From Pseudomonas anguilliseptica (lineage in GTDB: Bacteria > Pseudomonadota > Gammaproteobacteria > Pseudomonadales > Pseudomonadaceae), in contig NZ_FNSC01000001.1 of NCBI RefSeq assembly GCF_900105355.1, positions 62,001 through 126,000 of the forward strand: a DNA stretch of 64,000 nt, in the 5' to 3' direction. Shown here one piece after another: positions 55,565-62,777 of the stretch (its first letter is position 1; each line of letters begins with the position of its first letter). Under the pieces are notes generated by a model that did no database searches, had not been told where the DNA came from, and saw only the letters and a list, made by a program, of their open reading frames with translations. Made by a program: the position numbers and the translations under genes.

Positions 55565-55729
55565 CCCCCGCTGATTTGAATCCATCAAATCACAGCAAGG
55601 TCGATGCCAACGTTTTTACACAGCCTGGGCCGTTTTCTGCCAGTCAATCGGTACAGCCTACTGGTCTGGACCAATGCAACTGACTGGTCAGTTGGGTGCA
55701 ATTACGCACAGACTTCAAAACGGCAAATG

Positions 55730-55750
55730 CGTTTTTACACAGCCTGGGCC
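55730..55750. repeat. orphan copy of the IS1182 terminal repeat
   Basis: CGTTTTTACACAGCCTGGGCC is identical in all 21 positions to the end of copy B at 55611-55631, 98 bp away, with the same orientation and the same GTT just outside. No transposase remains beside it, so it may be the relic of another element or part of the original target. Confidence 0.75.
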
Positions 55751-55844
55751 GTTACCGGTACGTGAGAAGGGCCGCACTCCAGACTGTCTGCCGACGCCCG
55801 ATTTATGGGTAAGCTAGCCCGCATACCAGCCAAGTGGGTGATCC

Positions 55845-56467
55845 ATGATCCTCTTTCTCGACGTGGACGGCGTTCTTCACCCCTTGCTTGCTCACAAGAG
55901 CAAGCCTATGTCCTGTCTGCCAAGGCTAGCCGCTGTCCTGTGGGACTTCCCCGAGGTGCAGGTAGTCATTACATCCACATGGCGACTCACGCGCAGCCTG
56001 GAAGACCTCCGTGCCCTATTTCCTGCTGATCTACGCAGTCGAGTTATCGGCGCAACAGCTGCACCAGGCTATGAGCCGCGCCCAGGTGCGCGGCAATATG
56101 AGGCCGTGCTTTGGCTTGATGGTTACGATCCTGCATCGCAATGGATTGCCCTTGACGACTACGCCCCCACTATTTTTCGTCATCTCGATTGGTGCTATGC
56201 GATAACACGACAGGTTTCGGCGAAGACGAAGAAAAGCAGTTGCGTGAGCGTCTGGTACATATTCGCCAGTTCGGTAACTGGGCTGATTACCAGGCGCGGG
56301 TCATCGCTTTTTTCGGCGCAGCAGACACAGCTGTCCACTGGTTGAACAAGCCCATGGCCCAGTTCAAAGGTGCATCCCTGCGCGACCTTTATGACACTGG
56401 ACGCCTACAGGAGCTGGATGATCTGCTAATCCGCGCGCATCACCATGACTGCAACTCGCTAACGTAG
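55845..56467 (+). pseudogene. HAD-like hydrolase with a frameshift, C-terminal end fused to a DUF2384-like segment
   Basis: The first frame begins MILFLDVDGVLHPLLAHKSK with the DxD nucleophile (LDVDG) and continues to QWIALDDYAPTIFRHLDW. HAD relatives then read LVLCDxxTGF; here that text (VLCDNTTGFGEDEEKQLRER) is in the next frame from about 56189. A 4-base loss of CTGG from TGGCTGGTGCTA would explain it. The second frame runs to 56467 and ends TAVHWLNKPMAQFKGAS, LRDLYDTGRLQELDDLL, which looks like the MbcA/ParS/Xre toxin-binding domain (DUF2384). Whether this is one fused gene or two is unclear. Confidence 0.65.
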
Positions 56468-56620
56468 CTGGTTTGTTCGCCTAAAATGAGCAACCTAAAA
56501 ACAGGCGTGTAAAGACCAGTCTTGGCCAGCAAGCAGCATCCCAGCCAGCTAATTGACATGGGAACCACTCCAGTGCCCCTCAGTGCCCGTTCATTGAACT
56601 GATGAATCGTGAATCGTCCG

Positions 56621-57094
56621 CTACGTCCCTTCGACTGATACCAAAAGCTCGTAAGTGTCATTAAATGCCGGACCGTGAACCGCGATTAGCAGCTGCGCAA
56701 CCTCGTTCCGATACATATCTCTAAGCCAGTCCAAAGACTGAACGTGGCACTCAAACTGCCGTAGTAGCAACCTGTGGCAATCATCAAGCTTCATCGTTAC
56801 ATGGTGTGGTGTCGGTTGTTCGAACCAGCTTTGTGGCCAATCACGCGCCAAAACCTCAGCACTCACTCCCGCACCAACCCGCCCCGCACATAGTCCTGCC
56901 GCCACATCAGCTAAGGGCATACTCCCAAACACATGCTCGATAAGCGCACGAAACCAGGCGGACCGGTTCGGTAGCTTTTCGCTGCCCGCGACAGCCCGTG
57001 CAGCACCAGCATCCATGATCCCAATGCAAACCTGATTTAGCTGGAGAGTAATGTACTTCCCGGCGGCATTAGGCCGACCTCTTCTGCCTGACAT
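56621..57094 (-). CDS. hypothetical protein, possibly a small DNA-binding protein
   Basis: A 157-residue protein beginning MSGRRGRPNAAGKYITLQLN, then a segment LPNRSAWFRALIEHVFGSM with a helix pattern reminiscent of ribbon-helix-helix proteins. The C-terminal half (PHHVTMKLDDCHRLLLRQFE) has no motif I recognise. It is divergent from the membrane gene at 57203, with an AT-rich perfect palindrome between them that it might bind. Base use is lower in GC than the core genes, suggesting acquired DNA. Confidence 0.55.
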   Translation of the reverse strand: MSGRRGRPNAAGKYITLQLNQVCIGIMDAGAARAVAGSEKLPNRSAWFRALIEHVFGSMPLADVAAGLCAGRVGAGVSAEVLARDWPQSWFEQPTPHHVTMKLDDCHRLLLRQFECHVQSLDWLRDMYRNEVAQLLIAVHGPAFNDTYELLVSVEGT

Positions 57095-57121
57095 GACTTT
57101 CCTTACAGCTAGAATAATATA

Positions 57122-57136
57122 GCAATATTATATTGC
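57122..57136. promoter_or_regulatory. perfect AT-rich palindrome GCAATAT-T-ATATTGC
   Basis: A 7-1-7 inverted repeat located 28 bp upstream of the reverse-strand gene start at 57094 and 67 bp upstream of the forward start at 57203. Position and symmetry suit an autoregulatory operator. Confidence 0.5.
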
Positions 57137-57826
57137 ACAACTTCTTGCGGGCATGTACTGTCGGCTCATCGGCCCCGCATGACTCATGCAAAGAGGCGCA
57201 CCATGTTTTCTCTGATTAAGAGCTTTTTCGGCGCTGGCTATAAACCATGCAACGAAGAAGCAGACATTTTGTTGACTGCATGTGCGGAGCGCCCCGTGAC
57301 AGAGATGGTGGCGGCCCCGTGGTTTCCCATCGGAACCGGGTTAAATGCAACAGGCCGACTAAGTGCTTTGGCTGCGATTGGAGCAGGCACCTTTGGCGTC
57401 GCCAAGCGAGGATCTGGTCGGCAAGCTCACTACAAATTCTATTATCGAAGGGAGCTCACCGGATTTTGGTTTGCGGAGGTGTGGCCTCGTGGAAATCAGC
57501 GTTGTATGCAGCCCCTCTCGTTATTCTAGCCATGGTGTTTTCAGCCTCACCGATGCGGAAGCTTGTTTTCGATAATGCGGCGGCTCCCGGAGACAGCCTC
57601 GGATGCTTCCTGCTGGGGCTTATCATGACATCAATGTTCTTGATCCGAGGCTGGCTCGGACTTGGCTGTCAGTACCAAGTAGCGCAAACCACCGGCAGAT
57701 CTTTTGCTGAGCCTGCGGGACTGATCAACCTTTCAGTCGGCCTATATGGGTTGAACCTTACTCTGCTTACGCTTTTCCAAGACTGGAGTATATCGGCGCT
57801 CGCTGGAGAAATATTTGATTCGCTAG

Positions 57827-59018
57827 GGAAACCCTGAAGAAGACTTCCTGAATTTGGCAAAATACCTGAACTCCACCCGCCGAGTTTTCCGATGAAGCAG
57901 ATGACCTTCGCCGACGCCGAGTACGCCGGCAAGCGCAAGCAAACCCGCAAAGAGCTGTTCCTGATCGAGATGGATCAGGTTGTGCCGTGGAAGGGTTTGA
58001 TTGCCTTGATCGAACCGCATTACCCCAAGGGTGAAGGCGGACGTCCAGCCTATCCGCTGATGGCGATGTTACGGGTTCATTTGATGCAGAACTGGTTCGG
58101 CTACAGCGACCCGGCGATGGAGGAGGCTCTGTACGAGACCACCATCCTGCGCCAGTTTGCGGGTCTGAGCCTGGAGCGCATTCCCGACGAAACCACCATC
58201 CTCAACTTCCGCCGATTGCTGGAGAAACACGAACTGGCTGCGGGCATCTTGGCCGTCATCAATGGCTATTTGGGTGACCGCGGTTTGTCATTGCGCCAAG
58301 GCACCATCGTCGATGCCACGCTGATCAATGCGCCGAGTTCGACCAAGAACAAGGACGGTAAGCGTGACCCGGAAATGCACCAGACCAAGAAGGGAAACCA
58401 GTATTACTTCGGCATGAAGGCGCACATCGGCGTCGATGACGAGTCGGGTTTAGTGCATAGCGTGATCGGCACGGCAGCCAATGTTGCAGACGTTACTCAG
58501 GTCGACAAGCTGCTACACGGCAAAGAAAACATGGTGGGTGCCGACGCGGGTTACACCGGCGTAGAGAAGCGGCCAGAACATGAAGGCCGTGAAGTGATCT
58601 GGCAGATCGCAGCCCGCCGCAGTACGTACAACACGTTGAGTAAGCGCAGCGCGCTGTACAAAGCCAAGCGCAAGATCGAGAAGGCCAAGGCGCAAGTTCG
58701 CGCCAAGGTCGAGCACCCGTTCCGGGTGATCAAGCGTCAGTTCGGTTATGTGAAGACGCGTTTCCGTGGCCTGGCCAAAAACACCGCACAACTGGTAACG
58801 CTGTTCGCCCTGTCGAACCTGTGGATGGCCCGTCGACATTTGCTGACGAATGCAGGAGAGGTGCGCCTGTAATGTGGGAAATGACCGCTGCGAGGTGCTC
58901 GCGGCGGCCAGAAACACCGAAATGAGCGGATGACTTGATCGTTTTTGATCAGTTTTCCGCTTTCAAAATCAGCGGAGGCTGAAGTTGACCGGAAATACAG
59001 GGCTACTTCAGACCATCC
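57827..59018 (+). mobile_element. IS5-family insertion sequence, copy 5 (1192 bp, diverged type)
   Basis: Ends GGAAACCCTGAAGAAGAC and GGCTACTTCAGACCATCC, with CTAG direct repeats at 57823-57826 and 59019-59022. Many synonymous differences from copies 1-4 and a different left end (GGAAACCC rather than GGATGGTC), so a related but older element. Confidence 0.93.
57892..58872 (+). CDS. IS5-family transposase, copy 5
   Basis: A 326-residue relative of the copy 1 protein, with about a dozen or more substitutions (for example MDQVVPW, GGRPAYPLM, KDGKRDPEMHQ, RRSTYNTLSKRS). D141, D218 and E274 are kept. Confidence 0.93.
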   Translation: MKQMTFADAEYAGKRKQTRKELFLIEMDQVVPWKGLIALIEPHYPKGEGGRPAYPLMAMLRVHLMQNWFGYSDPAMEEALYETTILRQFAGLSLERIPDETTILNFRRLLEKHELAAGILAVINGYLGDRGLSLRQGTIVDATLINAPSSTKNKDGKRDPEMHQTKKGNQYYFGMKAHIGVDDESGLVHSVIGTAANVADVTQVDKLLHGKENMVGADAGYTGVEKRPEHEGREVIWQIAARRSTYNTLSKRSALYKAKRKIEKAKAQVRAKVEHPFRVIKRQFGYVKTRFRGLAKNTAQLVTLFALSNLWMARRHLLTNAGEVRL

Positions 59019-59574
59019 CTAGCAGCCTTCGTGACGGGCAGTAATTCCGTCTATAGGGAGTCATTCTTTTTCAGGGTCTTCAGGCCAATCGCAATGATAG
59101 GGGTCATGGCCCTCATGATTTTGGCGGCCGCTGCAGGATTCTGGTACGTCTCGTTCCAGTACTACGGCGCACGACGTGCCGGCGAAGTAGTCTCCGCTGA
59201 GCTGCCACTCCGCACAGCAGTAATGGAAGCGCTCTACCCATACAGTTTTCAACAAGTGGCAACACATTTCCGGGCCCCTCAGATTGCATTTGGCGGTCTG
59301 GCCTATGTGGTTCTTGTCCTGGGGTTTGCGAATGCGCCCCTCCTCATCTGGTTGAAAAAATCTGTTCTAAAAACAGAACGTCACAGCAATGTGTGCACAT
59401 CTCTTCAGCGTGAATACTGCTCGATAGAACGCACAGCCCCCAGCAGCTCTTTATGCGCGGTCATGCCAACAGGCACCTCCCCCCAGGTCTGATCCTGAGC
59501 CATCCAGTGACGCCTGCGACTCTTAAAAGTGAGGTTACCCATGGTTATCTTTCTGAACGCAGTCTTTCTCACGT

Positions 59575-59592
59575 GGTGAAGAATTCTTCACC
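59575..59592. repeat. 18-bp perfect palindrome GGTGAAGAATTCTTCACC
   Basis: A perfect palindrome with an EcoRI-type core, 33 bp left of IS5-family copy 6 in otherwise empty sequence between 59493 and 59625. Could be an operator or hairpin remnant. Confidence 0.6.
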
Positions 59593-59625
59593 TGCAGGAC
59601 GGTCAAAGGCATACCGAGTACCTAT

Positions 59626-60816
59626 GGAAACTCTGAATAAGACTTCCTGATTTTGGCAAAATGCCCGGACGCCACCCGCCGAGTTTTCCGATGAAGCAAA
59701 TGACCTTCGCCGATGCCGAGTACGCCGGCAAACGCAAGCAGACCCGCAAAGAGTTGTTCCTGATCGAGATGGATCGGGTGGTGCCGTGGAAGGGTTTGAT
59801 CGCACTGATCGAACCGTATTACCCCAAGGGTGAAGGCGGTCGGCCGGCCTATCCGCTGATGGCGATGCTACGTGTGCACCTGATGCAGAACTGGTTCGGC
59901 TACAGCGACCCGGCGATGGAAGAAGCGCTGTACGAGACCACCATCCTGCGGCAGTTCGCCGGGCTGAGTCTGGAACGTATCCCCGACGAAACCACCATCC
60001 TCAACTTCCGTCGTCTGCTGGAGAAACATGAGTTGGCTGCCGGCATCCTGGCCGTCATCAATGGCTATCTTGGCGACCGTGGCCTGTCGTTGCGCCAAGG
60101 CACCATCGTCGATGCCACGCTGATCAATGCGCCGAGTTCGACCAAGAACAAGGACGGCAAACGCGACCCAGAGATGCACCAGGCCAAGAAGGGCAACCAA
60201 TACTACTTCGGCATGAAGGCGCACATTGGCGTGGATGACGAGTCGGGGCTGGTACACAGCGTGGTAGGCACGGCGGCCAACGTGGCGGATGTCACTCAGG
60301 TCGACAAGTTGCTGCACGGCGAGGAAAACGTGGTGTGCGCCGATGCGGGTTATACCGGCGTCGAAAAGCGCCCCGAACATGATGGGCGCGAGGTGATCTG
60401 GCAGGTTGCTGCCCGCCGCAGCACCTATAAGAAGCTGGGTAAGAGCAGCCCGCTGTACAAAGCCAAACGCAAGATCGAGAAGGCCAAGGCCCAGGTGCGC
60501 GCCAAGGTTGAGCACCCGTTCCGGGTGATCAAGCGTCAGTTCAGTTATGTAAAGACACGCTTCCGTGGCTTGGCCAAGAACACGGCGCAACTGGTGACGC
60601 TGTTCGCGCTGTCGAACCTGTGGATGGCACGCCGACATTTACTGACCAATGCAGGAGAGGTGCGCCTGTAATGCGGGAAATGGCTGCCGCGAGCTACTCG
60701 CGGCGGCTAAAAACACAGAAATGAATGGGTAATCTGATCGTTTTTGATCGATTTGCCGCTTTCAAAATCGGCGGGGCTGAAGTCAGCCAGAAATACATGG
60801 CTACTTCAGACCATCC
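59626..60816 (+). mobile_element. IS5-family insertion sequence, copy 6 (1191 bp, diverged type)
   Basis: Ends GGAAACTCTGAATAAGAC and GGCTACTTCAGACCATCC, with CTAT direct repeats at 59622-59625 and 60817-60820. Closer to copy 5 in its left end but distinct from it at many positions. Confidence 0.93.
59691..60671 (+). CDS. IS5-family transposase, copy 6
   Basis: A 326-residue transposase starting at MKQMTFADAEYAGKRKQTRK; an in-frame extension to 59661 is not conserved in the other copies. Differences from copy 1 include PYYPKGEGGRPAY, NVVCADAGYTG and LGKSSPLYKAK. DDE residues intact. Confidence 0.93.
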   Translation: MKQMTFADAEYAGKRKQTRKELFLIEMDRVVPWKGLIALIEPYYPKGEGGRPAYPLMAMLRVHLMQNWFGYSDPAMEEALYETTILRQFAGLSLERIPDETTILNFRRLLEKHELAAGILAVINGYLGDRGLSLRQGTIVDATLINAPSSTKNKDGKRDPEMHQAKKGNQYYFGMKAHIGVDDESGLVHSVVGTAANVADVTQVDKLLHGEENVVCADAGYTGVEKRPEHDGREVIWQVAARRSTYKKLGKSSPLYKAKRKIEKAKAQVRAKVEHPFRVIKRQFSYVKTRFRGLAKNTAQLVTLFALSNLWMARRHLLTNAGEVRL

Positions 60817-60905
60817 CTATAGATTATTGAACAATAAAAGATACTCATAGAGGTGCTCAATAAGCAAGGACTTGACTGGCCTCCCAGGCACCGGATGGCA
60901 TCAGA

Positions 60906-60940
60906 AAAAAACAAAAAGCCCCGCACAAAGCGGGGCTTTC
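60906..60940 (-). terminator. terminator downstream of tRNA-Thr
   Basis: On the reverse strand GCCCCGC-TTTGT-GCGGGGC is followed by TTTTTGTTTTTTT. It lies 55 bp past the tRNA 3' end. Confidence 0.88.
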
Positions 60941-60994
60941 ATAGGAATTTCACAGTCTCACGCAGTGCCAGGGAGAACCGCAAAATTATAGTAT

Positions 60995-61070
60995 TGGTGC
61001 CGGAGACAGGAATCGAACCTGCGACCTTCGCGTTACGAGTGCGCTGCTCTACCAACTGAGCTACACCGGC
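60995..61070 (-). tRNA. tRNA-Thr (anticodon CGT)
   Basis: On the reverse strand the 76-nt sequence begins GCCGGTGTAGCTCAGTTGG (acceptor and D arm), has the anticodon loop CTCGTAA (anticodon CGT), the T arm GGTTCGATTCC, and ends CCGGCACCA with encoded CCA. The 3' end faces the IS-rich region, but I find no repeat of its 3' end to the left that would mark an integrated island. Confidence 0.96.
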
Positions 61071-61204
61071 AAAATGCTCATTGAGTCGCGTAATACGCCA
61101 CCTGCAACGCGACTCAAGCTGACATCTCAAGCCTAGCAAGCCAACTACAGAACGTACGACTCACTACTGGCGCAATACCGTGAGCCGTAAACGCGGGGTG
61201 CTGC

Positions 61205-62047
61205 TTACTTGCTTGGCAGTTCGATACGGTCTTCGTGGATCACGATGCGACCCTGCTTGTACAAACCACCAATGGCTTTCTTGAAGTTGCCCTTGCTGAC
61301 CCGAAACAGCCCGGCAATTTCTTCAGGCGAACTCTTGTCATTCACCTTGAGTACACCATCGTGCTCGCGCAGTTTGGCCAGAATCTGTTCACCAAGGCTG
61401 CTGGCCGCTTCCTGACCTACTGGCTGCAGGCTCAGGCTGATTTTGCCGTCGGCGCGCACTTCCTTGATAAAGCCTTTTTCCTGCATGCCACTGCGCACAA
61501 ACTTGAACAGTTCGTTCTTGTGGATCAGGCCCCAGTGCTTGCCATTGATAATGGCCTTGAAGCCCATATCAGTGGACTCGGCGACCAACAGGTCGACTTC
61601 CTCGCCCATCGTGTAGTTGGCCGGCACGTTATCCAGGTAACGATCCAGGCGTGCAGTGGCGGTGATGCGCTTGCTGCGTTTATCGAGGAATACATGCACC
61701 ACGCAGTAATCACCGATCTGCAATGGGCGTTTTTCTTCGGAGTGCGGCAGCAACAAGTCTTTTGGCAAACCCCAATTAAGGAATAGGCCCACACGATTTA
61801 TATCCACAACTTTCAAACTGGCAAATTCGCCCACCTGAACTTTTGGTTTTTCCGTGGTGGCAATCAATTTGTCTTCACTGTCCAAGTAAATAAAGACGTT
61901 CAACCAGTCTTCCACTTCACTTGGGGTATCGCTTGGGATATAGCGTTTGGGCAATAGAATTTCGCCATCCGCGCCGCCATCCAGATACAGGCCGAAGTCG
62001 GTGTGCTTCACGACCTGCAAACTATTCATTCGTCCAATTACCGCCAT
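61205..62047 (-). CDS. S1 RNA-binding domain protein, CvfB/YitL family
   Basis: A 280-residue protein with several S1-like OB folds and a C-terminal winged helix. Typical text: VVKHTDFGLYLDGGADGEILLP, EFASLKVVDINRVGLFLNWG, ESTDMGFKAIINGKHWGLIH, and SPEEIAGLFRVSKGNFKKAIGGLYKQGRI. CvfB-type proteins bind RNA and affect virulence-gene expression in Gram-positive bacteria; the Pseudomonas role is not established. Confidence 0.9.
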   Translation of the reverse strand: MAVIGRMNSLQVVKHTDFGLYLDGGADGEILLPKRYIPSDTPSEVEDWLNVFIYLDSEDKLIATTEKPKVQVGEFASLKVVDINRVGLFLNWGLPKDLLLPHSEEKRPLQIGDYCVVHVFLDKRSKRITATARLDRYLDNVPANYTMGEEVDLLVAESTDMGFKAIINGKHWGLIHKNELFKFVRSGMQEKGFIKEVRADGKISLSLQPVGQEAASSLGEQILAKLREHDGVLKVNDKSSPEEIAGLFRVSKGNFKKAIGGLYKQGRIVIHEDRIELPSK

Positions 62048-62360
62048 GATGCCCTACCCTCATTACCAGGCCGGCATTCTAGCCGACTCGCCTGGTAATT
62101 TCTCGGCCTACCGGCCATCGCCCTGCACCAGCCTGATGGCCGTGCAGGGCAATCCGACCGATGGAGCAAACCGCGAGGCACGGTTTCAGTAAGAAATATC
62201 TATTCTTATTAAAACAATCACTTACTGACATACTCGCTAATTATTCGAACTATTCGCAGAATAATTTCACGGCATATCGCTACATCCGACCTTTATTTGC
62301 CAAGCAATTGTCAAGTATTTCGAGTATCATGCGCGGCCAAATTAATTTTTAAATAGGTTA
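62048..62360. other. 313-bp intergenic region, AT-rich on its right half
   Basis: No gene seen. The left part is GC-rich with ACCAGGCG...CGCCTGGTAA arms (62067-62097). The right 160 bp is markedly AT-rich (TTATTAAAAC, TAATTATTCG, AATAATTTC) and probably holds the promoter of the small gene at 62361. Confidence 0.5.
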
Positions 62361-62549
62361 ATGGCCGTCATGCGCGTAAAAGCATCCAACAGCAAACCCA
62401 AGCCGGCTCCAGCCGTGGAAACCAGCGCTTCGATCGACGCACAGATCGAAGCCTTCCTGAAATCCGGCGGGGAAATTCAGCAAATTGCCAAAGGCGTCAG
62501 CGGCCAGGTGTACGGCACCACCAAGCAGATCACCATAGGTAAAAAGTAA
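62361..62549 (+). CDS. small conserved hypothetical protein (62 residues)
   Basis: MAVMRVKASNSKPKPAPAVE is a basic, Pro-rich start, followed by SIDAQIEAFLKSGGEIQQIA and KGVSGQVYGTTKQITIGKK. Single domain, no membrane segment. It resembles small conserved Pseudomonas proteins of unknown function. ATG 62361 taken; ATG 62370 is in frame. Its AT-rich upstream region suggests strong expression. Confidence 0.65.
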   Translation: MAVMRVKASNSKPKPAPAVETSASIDAQIEAFLKSGGEIQQIAKGVSGQVYGTTKQITIGKK

Positions 62550-62777
62550 CGTTTTCTGGCCATGCAGCGCTTTGCTCGCAATGACAAGGCGCTGGCCAGT
62601 GCATAACTCCACCCAGTCCCTCGCTTCCTTCCTCAGCACAACATCAGTTGTTTTGCCCTTTTGCGCTCCGCCCACTGGCGCTTAACACAGCCTTGTTTCA
62701 GAATCATGTCAGCCCGCATTTTGCGGCTGTTTCGGCATTGCCATTGCTGAACGATGGCAATCGCCCCAGGAGTACCC

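Larger units (their letters stand above)
52793..55631 (-). mobile_element. IS1182-family insertion sequence, copy B, interrupted by IS5-family copy 4
   Basis: On the reverse strand the element starts at 55631 (GGCCCAGGCTGTGTAAAAAC) and ends at 52793. The span is 2839 bp; subtracting the nested 1192-bp element and its 4-bp duplication leaves 1643 bp, exactly the length of copy A. It is inverted relative to copy A, and the two enclose the metal cassette. Confidence 0.93.
57203..59492 (+). pseudogene. integral membrane protein gene split by IS5-family copy 5 and probably frameshifted
   Basis: The start (57203, after AGAGGCGCACC) reads MFSLIKSFFGAGYKPCNEEA and KFYYRRELTGFWFAE in one frame; near 57470-57490 the hydrophobic continuation (ALYAAPLVILAMVF, GLIMTSMFLIRGWLG) is in another frame, a likely frameshift. 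The latter frame reaches the element at FDSL and, joined across one CTAG copy, continues AAFVTGSNSVYRESFFFRVF with IGVMALMILAAAAGFWYVSF and ending at 59492. At least four membrane segments. I do not recognise the family; the surroundings suggest plasmid or island origin. Confidence 0.7.

Noticed and set aside
55632..60994. Integrative element attached to tRNA-Thr
   Set aside because: The tRNA 3' end faces the IS-rich DNA, but no second copy of the tRNA 3' end and no integrase gene were found in the window.
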